From: Ramlibacter henchirensis
GTDB taxonomy: Bacteria; Pseudomonadota; Gammaproteobacteria; Burkholderiales; Burkholderiaceae_C
Assembly (NCBI RefSeq): GCF_004682015.1
Contig: NZ_SMLM01000004.1
Coordinates: 310,001 to 374,000, forward strand
Length of the DNA: 64,000 nt
Reading direction: 5' to 3'
Shown piece after piece: positions 34,980-43,010 of this stretch; positions within the stretch are counted from its first letter, which is position 1, and every line of letters begins with the position of its first letter. The notes under the pieces are model-generated. The model ran no database searches and had not been told where the DNA came from. It saw only the letters and a list, made by a program, of their open reading frames with translations. Position numbers and translations under genes: made by a program.

Positions 34980-36221
34980 TCAGGCGCCGCGCCGCAGCAG
35001 CGGCCGCATCATCCAGAGGCCCGCGAGCGGGCCGAGCGCGAGCCAGGGCAGCACCTGCGCCAGCGGCCGAGCCTGGGCCGCGGCGACGAACAGCTCGATG
35101 CTGACCACCGAGATCGCGAAGCCGATGCAGTTGGTGAAGGTCAGGACGCTGCCCACGGCCGCCGGCGGCGCGTTCTGTCCGGTCAGCGCGGAGAACTGCG
35201 GCGAGTCGCCCGCCACCGTCGCGCCCCACAGCAGCAGCCACGCGACGAACAGCGGCAACGGCGCCACCAGCATCAGCGGCGCGATCAGGCAGCACGCTGC
35301 GCTCGTGCCGAGCTGGGTTTCCGCGATCCACGCGCTGCCCCAGCGGCGCACGACAAGTCCGCCGCCCACGCATCCGACGAAGCCGGCGGCGATGGCCCAG
35401 AAAGACAGCGCGCTGATGGAGCCCGTGTCCGCGATCCGCGTCGCGGCGATCGCAGGCACCAGCACGATGAAGGCGTAGAGCTCCCACATGTGGCCGAAGT
35501 AGCCGAACACCGAGGCGCGCAGGCGGCGATCGCTCCAGATCGCGCCGAGCGCACGCGGCGTGATGCGCGGGCCCGCAGGCGCCGGACGGTCGGGCACCAG
35601 CAGCGCGGTCGCGATGCCGCCGAGCGTCGCCAGCACCGATACGGCCAGCACCACCGCCTGCCAGGGCACCTGCCCTTGCGCGCCAAGGGAGGCGAGCGCG
35701 CGCAGGCCGTGCGGCAGCGCCGTCCCGAGCACCAGTGCGCCGATCAACACGCCGAGCACGGCGCCCAGCCGCTGGCGGAACCACGCGGCCGCGATCTTCA
35801 TGCCCACGGGGTAGACACCCGCGAGCAGGAAGCCCACGACGAAGCGCAGCGCCACCAGCACGGGCAAGCTGCCCGCCGCGAGCAGCATGGCCGCATTGGC
35901 GACGGCGCCCAGCAACGAACAAGCGAGGAAGACCCGGGTGGGCGGAAAGCGGTCCGCCACCATCGCTAGCGCGAACACCAGCGTGCCGGCCACGAACCCG
36001 AGCTGCACGGACGAAGACAGCGTGCCCACCGCGGCAGCCGGCAGGCCCCAGGCCGCCTGCAGGTCCGGCATCACGGCATTGACGGCGAACCACAGCGAAG
36101 TGCCGGCGAACTGCGAGAGCACGATCACCGGCAGGATGCGTGGCGGCGGCTCGACCTCGGCCGTGGCCTGCGCGTCCTGCCGCGCGGACCTTGCCTCGAA
36201 CGCGGACCGGCCGCCGGTCAT
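34980..36221 (-). CDS. MFS transporter
   Basis: Twelve-helix carrier of 413 residues. The first half holds VADRFPPTRVFLACSLLG between helices 2 and 3 and the charged VGMKIAAAWFRQRLG segment; the central loop has RITPRALGAIWSDRRL. The closest general look is the cyanate/CynX-like MFS group. Its start overlaps the stop of a secreted histidine phosphatase gene by one base (TGATG), so the two are coupled, with the transporter second. A phosphate-free product of the phosphatase could be the cargo, but this is speculation. Confidence 0.87.
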   Translation of the reverse strand: MTGGRSAFEARSARQDAQATAEVEPPPRILPVIVLSQFAGTSLWFAVNAVMPDLQAAWGLPAAAVGTLSSSVQLGFVAGTLVFALAMVADRFPPTRVFLACSLLGAVANAAMLLAAGSLPVLVALRFVVGFLLAGVYPVGMKIAAAWFRQRLGAVLGVLIGALVLGTALPHGLRALASLGAQGQVPWQAVVLAVSVLATLGGIATALLVPDRPAPAGPRITPRALGAIWSDRRLRASVFGYFGHMWELYAFIVLVPAIAATRIADTGSISALSFWAIAAGFVGCVGGGLVVRRWGSAWIAETQLGTSAACCLIAPLMLVAPLPLFVAWLLLWGATVAGDSPQFSALTGQNAPPAAVGSVLTFTNCIGFAISVVSIELFVAAAQARPLAQVLPWLALGPLAGLWMMRPLLRRGA

Positions 36222-36781
36222 CAGGGCTGCAGGTTGGCCACGACGCGGAACGGGCCTTTCGCCGTCGGCTCCACCACCACGCCTTCGGCCGACATCGCGC
36301 CGTGATCGGTGAGCCCGGTGATGTTCACCTGGTGCGTCACGACCACCAGCACGCCCGGCCCCTTCCACTCGCGCAGGATGCGGCGCGCGCGCTCGGTCTG
36401 CGCGCTGCGATCGTCCGCAGCCCGGCCGAAGAAGGAATTGAATGCCGGCTCATCGCGCACGCGATCGCCGAAGGCCAGCCGCGCCGTCTCGCGCGTGCGG
36501 CACCACTGCGAGGACAGCACCGCGCCGATTGCGACGCCTCGCTGCCGGAACTGCTCGCCGAGGCGGCGCGACTCGGCGCGGCCCTGTTCGTTCAGGTTGC
36601 GCTGCGTGCTGCAGTCGTCGAGCCGGAAGTTCTGCGGATCCCCCACGCCCGGCGCCGTGGCGTGGCGGAACAGCACGATGGCGCCGGGTTTGGCGAGTTC
36701 CGTCCACGCGTCCGCGGCCAAGCTGGCCATCGCGACGAAGCACAGCCAGGTGGCGAACAGCAGGCGGGCAAGCGGGCGCAT
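36221..36781 (-). CDS. Secreted histidine phosphatase-family protein
   Basis: A 186-residue protein with a signal peptide (cleavage near SLAADA, residue 22). The catalytic motif appears as VLFRHATAPG, where R-H-A replaces the usual R-H-G; the second conserved Arg is in SQWCRTRETA, and the later His is in VVTHQVNITGL. It is thus an exported phosphoglycerate-mutase-fold phosphatase, possibly acting on lipid A or a phosphorylated small molecule. The start at 36781 is fixed by the signal peptide. The stop overlaps the start of the MFS gene, so they are co-expressed. Confidence 0.83.
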   Translation of the reverse strand: MRPLARLLFATWLCFVAMASLAADAWTELAKPGAIVLFRHATAPGVGDPQNFRLDDCSTQRNLNEQGRAESRRLGEQFRQRGVAIGAVLSSQWCRTRETARLAFGDRVRDEPAFNSFFGRAADDRSAQTERARRILREWKGPGVLVVVTHQVNITGLTDHGAMSAEGVVVEPTAKGPFRVVANLQP

Positions 36782-36932
36782 GGCCGCACCATAGCAAGAG
36801 CCGCGAGCGCGTGCAGCCTGAGCACGCTGAACAGGTCGGGGCCTGCCCGTTCTGGATGCGTTTTTCATGCAAGGGCTCCCCTGCCGCGCGAAATGCGCTA
36901 GAAACATCGGTTTTTTGCTCAGCCACTCCCGC

Positions 36933-37781
36933 ATGAACCTCGCCACTTCACGACACCCGCCGATTCGAAGCACCGCCGCACTTGCCTGCCTGGCCTTCAT
37001 CGGCGTCGCGCACGCGCAGGAGGCGTCGTCTCCGCGTTCGCTCTGGGAGATCGGCGGCGTGGCGGTGGGCGCCTGGCAGCAGGCTTATCCCGGCTCCGAC
37101 CAGCAGGTGCGGCGCGGGATTGCCCTTCCCTTCCTGGTGTACCGCGGCCGCTTCCTGCGGGCGGACAACGAAGGCGTCGGCGTGCGGCCGGTGCGCACGC
37201 CCCGCTACGAGTTCGACATCAGCGCGGCGTTCGCCTTCGGTTCCGATGCCGACCAGGACCCGGCGAGGCGCGGCATGCCGAACCTGGGCACGCTGGTGGA
37301 GTTCGGCCCGCGATTGAAGTGGCACCTGGGCGGCACGCCGCAGGGCGGCCGCTGGCGGCTGGATCTGCCCTTGCGAGGCGTATTCGACCTCAGCGACAGC
37401 CTCGAGTACCGGGGCGCCGTGTTCCAGCCCGGCATCGTGTGGTCGCAGCGGCCCGCACCCGGCTGGAGCGTCGCGACCAGCCTGAGCGCGGTGATCTCCG
37501 ACCAGCGCCTTGCACGCACCTTCTACGAGGTGGCGCCGCAGTTCGCCACTCCCACGCGGCCGGCTTACCAGGCGGATGGCGGCCTGCTCGCGTGGCGGCT
37601 GGGCGCGTCGATCTCGCGCGACTTCGGCCGCGACTGGACCGTCTTCGCTTTCGGGCGGATCGACACCGTCGCGGGCGCCGCCAACCGGTCGAGCCCGCTG
37701 GTGCGCCAGACGACCGGCAGCACCGTCGGCATCGGTGTGTCGTACACGTGGCTGCGTTCCAGCGAGCCGGCGGTCGACTAG
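36933..37781 (+). CDS. MipA/OmpV-family outer-membrane protein
   Basis: Predicted outer-membrane beta-barrel of 282 residues. A signal peptide ends near AHAQEA (residue 26). The typical opening follows: GGVAVGAWQQAYPGSDQQVRRGIALPFLVYRGRFL, then a series of alternating amphipathic strands and an aromatic-rich end (GIGVSYTWL). The family scaffolds a lytic transglycosylase and a PBP in E. coli (MipA), and OmpV members bind outer ligands. The ATG at 36933 is preferred over one 22 codons upstream because of the signal peptide. It is divergent from the histidine phosphatase gene. Confidence 0.86.
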   Translation: MNLATSRHPPIRSTAALACLAFIGVAHAQEASSPRSLWEIGGVAVGAWQQAYPGSDQQVRRGIALPFLVYRGRFLRADNEGVGVRPVRTPRYEFDISAAFAFGSDADQDPARRGMPNLGTLVEFGPRLKWHLGGTPQGGRWRLDLPLRGVFDLSDSLEYRGAVFQPGIVWSQRPAPGWSVATSLSAVISDQRLARTFYEVAPQFATPTRPAYQADGGLLAWRLGASISRDFGRDWTVFAFGRIDTVAGAANRSSPLVRQTTGSTVGIGVSYTWLRSSEPAVD

Positions 37782-37895
37782 CTCAGCAGCGTTACGGCTG
37801 GGTTACCGCTGTTGCATGCGTTGGTTGAAATCGGCCGGATGCTCAACGAAGCTGAGCCATTCGTGCGATCGCCTGCTACAGAGGGGAGCCGGAAC

Positions 37896-38102
37896 GTGAA
37901 GAAAAAACGAACCATCGCGCCGCCCACATCCCAGGAACCGGCCCGCCCGCCCAGCGGCCTGGTTCGCGGCCTGCTGGCCCGCCTGCGGCGGCGCCAGATC
38001 AGCGAATTGCCACCCGCCGGCCAGCGTAGCGGCGAAGGCACCGAAAGCCTGGCGCCGTACCTCGAGCAGGGCCGCATCAGCCGTCCGGCGCCGCTGGAGT
38101 GA
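37896..38102 (+). CDS. Possible small basic protein
   Basis: A 68-residue frame from a GTG at 37896, after GGGGAGC. The product is basic and proline-rich, with a predicted amphipathic helix (GLVRGLLARLRRRQISEL) and a disordered end. A longer version from an ATG-like codon at 37812 is open but has no ribosome-binding site. I recognise no family. Codon use resembles that of real genes in the window, but the shortness and weak context leave doubt. Confidence 0.4.
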   Translation: MKKKRTIAPPTSQEPARPPSGLVRGLLARLRRRQISELPPAGQRSGEGTESLAPYLEQGRISRPAPLE

Positions 38103-38316
38103 CGCCGGCAGAGCGGCCCGATTTGCGCATCGCCTTGTAATTTTCTCGACGCAGCCGCTGCGACCTGCGGATGCCCAGCCATCCGTGCGCCGGGCGGTGC
38201 GCGACCGTGCCCCCGCCGGCATGGCCGGGTTGGCCTTTGCACTCTGTTGCCACGCGCGCCGCGGCGGCTTGCCAGCATCGCGCTTCTCTTTCCAGCGAAC
38301 CCAAGGACAAGCACAC

Positions 38317-38988
38317 ATGCAAGCCAATCTCCCCCGAATCGCCGCGTACGTAGCAGGTGGTCTGCTCCTGGCTCGCCTGCTCAGGCGCGAGCGCTCGCCC
38401 CTGGATGAAGTCGATATCGAGTTGCGCGAGTCCGCCCGCGAGCTGCCCCTGGCCAGCATCGCGCTGGCCGCGGTGGGCTTCGTCGCCGGCGGCGTCTTCC
38501 TGACGAACCAGATGCGCGGACGCACGTCGGGCGCGTCGACCGTCGAGGAATCGATCGACCTGAACGTGCCGGTGAGCACCGCGTACAACCAGTGGACGCA
38601 GTTCGAGCAGTTCCCGCGGTTCATGACCAGCGTCGAACAGGTCAAGCAGGTCGACGACACGCACCTGCACTGGCGCGCCGTGGTGGCCGGCAAGGTCAAG
38701 GAGTGGGACGCCGAGATCACCGAGCAGATCCCCGACGAGCGCATTGCCTGGCGCAGCACGGACGGCGTGACGAATGCGGGCGTCGTCACTTTCCACAAGA
38801 TCGCCGACAACCGCACCCGGGTGATGCTGCAGATGGACTACCAGCCCGAGACGGCGGCCGAGAAGGTCGGCGACGCGCTCGGCGGCGTCAAGCTCACCAC
38901 CAAGGGCAACCTGAAGCGCTTCAAGCAGCTGGTGGAAGAGCGCGGGCAGGAAACCGGGGCCTGGCGCGGCACGGTCACGCAGCACTGA
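38317..38988 (+). CDS. SRPBCC (cyclase/dehydrase-like) protein with N-terminal membrane segment
   Basis: A 223-residue protein. Two hydrophobic segments (about 8-22 and 45-63) surround a charged loop, then a START/SRPBCC domain from about residue 74 with SIDLNVPVSTAYNQWTQFEQFPRFM, KEWDAEITEQIPDERIAWRS and the C-terminal helix LKRFKQLVEERG. Such domains bind lipids or polyketides in a deep pocket; the family is common in membrane-associated stress proteins. CCAAGGA precedes the ATG. No partner gene is evident. Confidence 0.85.
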   Translation: MQANLPRIAAYVAGGLLLARLLRRERSPLDEVDIELRESARELPLASIALAAVGFVAGGVFLTNQMRGRTSGASTVEESIDLNVPVSTAYNQWTQFEQFPRFMTSVEQVKQVDDTHLHWRAVVAGKVKEWDAEITEQIPDERIAWRSTDGVTNAGVVTFHKIADNRTRVMLQMDYQPETAAEKVGDALGGVKLTTKGNLKRFKQLVEERGQETGAWRGTVTQH

Positions 38989-39065
38989 GCGCACCGCGCG
39001 GCCTCTCGTCGCGGCGAAGGGGTATTCGCCATGCCCCATACTCGCGCCCTTTGGCGGGAGGCCCG

Positions 39066-39314
39066 ATGAATTTCTGGACGGAAGAACTGGCGCTGGTGGA
39101 AGCCGCCGCGCTGCGCATCGAGGCCCTGGAAGCTGCGGCCGAGACTCGCTTCGACAGCATGCATGCCGCGGCGTCGGCGCGCGGCACGGCGGATGACGCT
39201 CTCGGCACGCCGGAGTTCAAGGCGTGGATGGACGCTCGCGCCGACACCGATGCGGCCTGGGGCCGCTGGGCGCAGGTGATGGACGCGCGTCCGCAACCGT
39301 CGCAGCGTTCCTGA
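39066..39314 (+). CDS. Small acidic protein of unknown function
   Basis: An 82-residue helical protein rich in Ala, Glu and Asp, with GGCGGGAGG before its ATG, which supports translation. The first 35 residues form a likely amphipathic helix (NFWTEELALVEAAALRIEALE). I know no family for it. It follows the SRPBCC gene by 77 bases and may be in the same transcript. A hairpin with T-run at 39419-39440 downstream could end it. Confidence 0.55.
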   Translation: MNFWTEELALVEAAALRIEALEAAAETRFDSMHAAASARGTADDALGTPEFKAWMDARADTDAAWGRWAQVMDARPQPSQRS

Positions 39315-39418
39315 GGAACGCAGGCAGGCCGCGCAAAAGCGCGGGGCCGGGCCGGATCAATTCGCCATCTTTACGTTGGGGCGCGTCTTTTTGCAGGCGC
39401 ACGGCCTCATAATGCGGG

Positions 39419-39440
39419 AGCGCCTCTCGAGGCGCTTTTT
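39419..39440 (+). terminator. Hairpin with T-run upstream of the RRM gene
   Basis: AGCGCCT at 39419-39425 pairs with AGGCGCT at 39430-39436 around CTCG, followed by TTTTT. It could terminate transcripts of the small gene ending at 39314. A -10-like CATAAT at 39408-39413 lies just before it, so it could instead be the first structure in the RRM gene's leader. Both readings are open. Confidence 0.6.
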
Positions 39441-39539
39441 CCTGCGGTGACCAGTCTGCCTCGCCTTCCCGAACGACCCCATGAGTTTGTGATTGCATCC
39501 CGGCTCCATCGTGGATCCCTCACTTTTCATGGAGTCCTT

Positions 39540-39836
39540 ATGGGCAACAAACTCTACGTGGGCAACCTGCCCTACACCTTCAGCGACAGCGACATGGAAC
39601 AGGCGTTCAGCCAGTTCGGCGCCGTCAGCAGCGCAAAGATCGTCACCGACCGCGACAGCGGCCGCTCCAAGGGTTTCGGCTTCGTCGAGATGTCCAACCC
39701 GGCTGAAGCCAAGGCGGCCATCGAAGGCATGAACGGCCACCAGCTCGGCGGCCGCGGCCTCGTCGTCAACGAAGCGCGCCCGATGGAGCCGCGCGCTCCC
39801 CGCAGCGGCGGCTTCGGCGGCTCGCGCGGCTACTGA
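39540..39836 (+). CDS. RRM-type RNA-binding protein
   Basis: A 98-residue RNA-recognition-motif protein. RNP2 is KLYVGNLPY (about residues 4-12) and RNP1 is KGFGFVEM (about 44-51). A short Gly/Arg-rich tail (RSGGFGGSRGY) ends it. It resembles the cold-inducible Rbp proteins of cyanobacteria and betaproteobacteria. The leader between the 39419 hairpin and the start is about 100 bases, long for a bacterial gene and typical of cold-responsive messages. The second infA lies 124 bases downstream, so two RNA-binding proteins of translation/cold type sit together. Confidence 0.92.
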   Translation: MGNKLYVGNLPYTFSDSDMEQAFSQFGAVSSAKIVTDRDSGRSKGFGFVEMSNPAEAKAAIEGMNGHQLGGRGLVVNEARPMEPRAPRSGGFGGSRGY

Positions 39837-39844
39837 TCTCGCCA

Positions 39845-39911
39845 GGGCGGCCGGCTTCGCGCCGGTGCGCCCGACTTCAGTTCGCCTGGCGCCGCGGTTC
39901 GCCGCGGCGCC
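39845..39911 (+). terminator. Tandem stable hairpins after the RRM gene
   Basis: CCGGC and GCCGG (39851-39865) enclose TTCGC, with outer G/C pairs extending the stem. A second, perfect 10-base stem GGCGCCGCGG (39888-39897) and CCGCGGCGCC (39902-39911) closes on a TTCG tetraloop. No T-run follows. They probably protect or terminate the RRM message, or control the following infA. Confidence 0.55.
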
Positions 39912-39960
39912 ATCCCTGCTTGAACACCGAATGCGTGCCTAGGCATGCCAAAGGAATCCA

Positions 39961-40221
39961 TTGGCGAAAGAAGATCTCATCGAAATGCGCGGCCGAGTGG
40001 CCGAAATCCTTCCTGACTCGCGCTGCCGCGTCGTGCTGACCAACGGGCATGAACTCGTGGCCTACACCGGCGGCAAGATGAAGAAGCACCGCATCCGCAT
40101 CATCGCGGGCGACGACGTCACGCTCGAGATGTCGCCGTACGACCTGAGCAAAGGCCGGATCATGTTCCGGCACCTGCCCGAGCGCAGGAACGACGGCCCG
40201 CGGCCGCCCTCGCGCCGCTGA
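39961..40221 (+). CDS. infA: Translation initiation factor IF-1 (second, longer copy)
   Basis: An 86-residue IF-1 with the S1-like OB fold: [62 protein letters not shown]. The C-terminus is longer than the 72-residue housekeeping IF-1 and rich in Arg/Pro. The first codon is TTG at 39961; no ATG lies close upstream in frame, and the protein starts with the usual AKED-like residues. It is not in the ribosomal-protein operon, so it is the extra copy typical of Burkholderiales. IF-1 blocks the ribosomal A-site during initiation. It may be cold- or stress-specific here. Confidence 0.92.
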   Translation: MAKEDLIEMRGRVAEILPDSRCRVVLTNGHELVAYTGGKMKKHRIRIIAGDDVTLEMSPYDLSKGRIMFRHLPERRNDGPRPPSRR

Positions 40222-40227
40222 GCCCTC

Positions 40228-40249
40228 TCGCGGTCCGCGCCGACCGCGA
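40228..40249. terminator. Terminator-like hairpin between convergent genes
   Basis: TCGCGGTC at 40228-40235 pairs with GACCGCGA at 40242-40249 across a 6-base loop. It sits in the 40-base gap between the convergent infA and small lipoprotein genes and could act for both strands. No T-run follows on either side, so it is not a classic intrinsic terminator. Confidence 0.5.
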
Positions 40250-40261
40250 ATCGCACCCGAC

Positions 40262-40564
40262 TCAACCCCGCAGCAGCACAGCGCCTGCGGGCACGCTGTT
40301 CTGCAGGCTGGCGCAGGACGCCGGCGCCGACTGCTGGCTGGCGGGCACGCCCGGCACCCAGACCCGGCAAGTTCCCGGCGCAGGGTAGTACCCAGGCGGA
40401 ATCTCCAGCGTGATCGGAGCCCCCGCAGCGGGTGGCGCGCCCATCACCACCGGCGGCGGCGCCTGCACGACCGGAGCCGGCGTGGTGACCACCACGGGAC
40501 GCGCTGCACACGCGGCGAGCGTCGCGGGCAGCAGGACGAATGCGCACAGGCGAAGCAGATTCAT
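40262..40564 (-). CDS. Small Pro/Ala-rich lipoprotein
   Basis: A 100-residue probable lipoprotein. The start at 40564 gives a signal peptide with lipobox LAAC (Cys19); an ATG 26 codons upstream would not fit. A Pro/Val/Ala spacer (about 22-45) leads to a small domain ending with PPGYYPAPGTCRVWVPG, similar in kind to short surface proteins of Burkholderiales. Two cysteines near the end (CRVW, SCASL) could form a disulfide. Function unknown. It converges on infA. Confidence 0.68.
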   Translation of the reverse strand: MNLLRLCAFVLLPATLAACAARPVVVTTPAPVVQAPPPVVMGAPPAAGAPITLEIPPGYYPAPGTCRVWVPGVPASQQSAPASCASLQNSVPAGAVLLRG

Positions 40565-40660
40565 ATCGGGTTCTCCGAAGATGTGCCTGCCATCATGGAA
40601 GCGCTGGGCGTATCCATGTCGCTCAACCCGAAGCAATTGCATCCGGCCGATACAGAGCAG

Positions 40661-40942
40661 TCACTGCGCCGGCTCGTCCCCACCGAACAGGTCGCCGAGG
40701 CTCTTGCCGCCACCGCCTTGCGATGGGCCGGACCGCGGCGTCCCCTTCGGATATTCCTCCGCGATCCGGTCCTCCCAGTAGGTCGCCGCATTCGGCGCAC
40801 TGCACAGCCGCCGGAACACCTCCTGCGGCACGTGCTTGTAGGCCAGCACGTTGCCGTTGTCGAAGTGCAGGTCCAGCTGTTGTGACGCCGGGTCGTAGTC
40901 GGCCTTGCGCAGGCGGCCGGCGTTGAAGGTGCGGACAGGCAT
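40661..40942 (-). CDS. KTSC-domain protein
   Basis: A 93-residue protein whose first 65 residues match the KTSC domain: ADYDPASQQLDLHFDNGNVLAYKHVPQEVFRRLCSAPNAATYW. It ends with a Gly-rich, charged tail. KTSC domains are small folds found alone or next to nuclease or RNA-binding modules; their role is not established. It lies upstream of the small lipoprotein on the same strand and is divergent from the hemerythrin gene. Confidence 0.8.
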   Translation of the reverse strand: MPVRTFNAGRLRKADYDPASQQLDLHFDNGNVLAYKHVPQEVFRRLCSAPNAATYWEDRIAEEYPKGTPRSGPSQGGGGKSLGDLFGGDEPAQ

Positions 40943-41078
40943 GGGCCACTCCAGGCAAGTCTTCGATGCGGGACAGTCTACGTAGGCACGCGATTACGGC
41001 AAGCCGCGACGGCCTCCACTCCTTTTCGCCGGCTGCGCGGCATACGGTGTCGCGTCACCCACCCAAGGAGAAAACCCC

Positions 41079-41522
41079 ATGGCCCAACAGGACGCCTGCA
41101 CCCTGCTCGACGACGACCACAACAAGGTGGCCCGGCTGTTCCAGCAGTTCAAGGCCGCGCACCAGCCCAACGAGAAGCGCATGCTCGCCCAGCAGATCTG
41201 CCACGAGCTGACCGTGCATACGCAGATCGAGGAAGAGATCTTCTATCCGGCCTTCCAGCAGGCCACCGGCGACGAGAGCCTCATCCAGGAATCGAACCGC
41301 GAGCACCAGGAAGCGCGCGAGCTGATCGCGAAGGTCGAAGGCAATCCGCAGCCGGACGACCGCGTGATGCTGGAGCTGGAAGACGCCGTGCTGCACCACG
41401 TCAACGACGAACGGGAGAAGATGTTCCCGAAGGCCCGCAAGGCCCAGGGACTGGACCTGTTCCAGCTGGCCGACCGTCTCGAGCAGCGCAAGTCCGAACT
41501 GATGGCGGCCCACCCGGCCTGA
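41079..41522 (+). CDS. Hemerythrin HHE-domain protein
   Basis: A 147-residue four-helix di-iron protein. Iron ligands are expected in DDDHNKV (His near 14), HTQIEEEIFYP (His/Glu near 47), REHQEA (His near 73) and HHVNDEREKMFP (His/Glu near 105). Single-domain cytosolic hemerythrins bind O2 or NO or buffer iron. AAGGAG lies before the ATG. The FAD-oxidoreductase gene starts 57 bases later but is probably a separate function. No sensor or regulator domain is fused. Confidence 0.9.
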   Translation: MAQQDACTLLDDDHNKVARLFQQFKAAHQPNEKRMLAQQICHELTVHTQIEEEIFYPAFQQATGDESLIQESNREHQEARELIAKVEGNPQPDDRVMLELEDAVLHHVNDEREKMFPKARKAQGLDLFQLADRLEQRKSELMAAHPA

Positions 41523-41579
41523 CGGCGAGTTGCGACCAGCGCAGGCCCGGGCGGATCTCCGGGCCGGCGGAGGATCCCC

Positions 41580-42962
41580 ATGGACCGACCCGCGATCACC
41601 GAAACCCTCACCACGCCGGTGCTCGGCGAGTACGACGTGATCGTCGCCGGCGGCGGCGCTTCCGGACTGATCGCAGCGGTCGCGGCTGCGCGCTGCGGCG
41701 CCCGCACTGCGGTCGTCGAGCGCGCCGGTTGCCTGGGCGGCACCGGCACGTCGGGCATGGTGGCGCAGTGGATCGGCCTGTTCAACGGCAGCGTGCGCTG
41801 CGTGGGCGGCATCGGCTTCGAACTCACGCAGCGCGTGCAGGCCGCAGGCGGCAGCGAGGGCTTTCGCCGCTACACGCTGGCGGAGGCCAGCGCCAATCCG
41901 GTGACCATCACCAACTTCCCATTCAACCCGGAGGTGGTGAAGATCGTCGCCGACGAGATGGCGAGCGAAGCCGGCGTCGACGTGTACCTGCATTCTCGCG
42001 TCGTGCGCGCCCTCGTCGAAGGCAGGCGCGTGCAAGGCCTGGTGGTGGAGAACGTCGGCGGCCGCGGCGCGCTGCGCTCGGCCATGCTGGTCGATGCGAC
42101 CGGCGACGCGGTCGTCGCCTCCGCGGCCGGCGTGCCGTGCGTCGGCGAAGAGCCCGAACTGCAGCACAAGCGCCAGCCCTGCACGCTGGTCTTCCGCATG
42201 TCCAACGTGGACGTGCGCACCTTCCGCGCCATGCCGCGCGAGCAGAAACGCGCCATCGCACTGGAAGGCCTCAAGGAAGGCCGGCTCGCGTGGGAAAGCC
42301 TGTCGTTCTGCAGCACGCCGGGCGAGCTGGACGCGGTGTGCCTCATGAGCCGCATCCACGGCATCGATGCGCTGGACCCGCGCGACCTGACGCGCGCCGA
42401 GCAGACCGGCCGCCAGCAGATCAAGTCCATCGTCAGCTTCCTGCAGGAGCGCGTGCCGGGCTTCGAGCGATCGCTGCTGGGCGGCATCGCCGAACGGGTG
42501 GGCATCCGGGAGACGCGGCGCATCGTTGGGCGCCACACCCTGACGACGGAAGACATCGTCGGAGGCCGGCGGTTCGCGGACGCGGTGGCGCTCGGCGCCG
42601 GCCCGATGGACCTGCACGAGGCCGGCGGCACCGGCGTCGACCTGTGGATGCCGCCCGCTCCCTTCGAGATCCCGCTGGCCTGCCAGCTGCCGCAGGAGAT
42701 GGAGGGCCTGGTCGTCACCGGCCGCGCGATCTCCGCCACGCGAGAGGCCAACGGCGGCGCACGCCACATGGGCACCGCCATGTGCCTCGGCCATGCGGCG
42801 GGCGTCTATGCCGCGCTGGCCTCGCGCGGCGAGGCGAGCCTGCAGGAGCCGGCGCCCGAGAAGGTGCGGCAGGTGCTTCGCAACCAGAAGGCGCTGGTGT
42901 CGTCGGACGACGCGATGGCGGCCGCGGCGAACGACACGCCCATCGTCGCGCGCGCGGCCTGA
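41580..42962 (+). CDS. FAD-dependent oxidoreductase (FAD_oxidored family)
   Basis: A 460-residue flavoprotein. The Rossmann dinucleotide motif is G-x-G-x2-G in VIVAGGGASGLIAAVAAA (about residues 21-38), followed by VVERAGCLGGTGTSGM, and the C-terminal GTAMCLGHAAGVYAAL. This is the FAD_oxidored pattern, whose members oxidise small acids or act with sugar-acid pathways. Its neighbour (49 bases downstream) encodes a Bug receptor, suggesting that the substrate is a carboxylate taken up by that receptor. GGAGGA lies before the ATG. The acceptor and substrate are unknown. Confidence 0.85.
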   Translation: MDRPAITETLTTPVLGEYDVIVAGGGASGLIAAVAAARCGARTAVVERAGCLGGTGTSGMVAQWIGLFNGSVRCVGGIGFELTQRVQAAGGSEGFRRYTLAEASANPVTITNFPFNPEVVKIVADEMASEAGVDVYLHSRVVRALVEGRRVQGLVVENVGGRGALRSAMLVDATGDAVVASAAGVPCVGEEPELQHKRQPCTLVFRMSNVDVRTFRAMPREQKRAIALEGLKEGRLAWESLSFCSTPGELDAVCLMSRIHGIDALDPRDLTRAEQTGRQQIKSIVSFLQERVPGFERSLLGGIAERVGIRETRRIVGRHTLTTEDIVGGRRFADAVALGAGPMDLHEAGGTGVDLWMPPAPFEIPLACQLPQEMEGLVVTGRAISATREANGGARHMGTAMCLGHAAGVYAALASRGEASLQEPAPEKVRQVLRNQKALVSSDDAMAAAANDTPIVARAA

Positions 42963-43010
42963 CACCACACGCCGGAACACCACCTCGAACAACAGCCCAG
43001 GAGAACGGCG

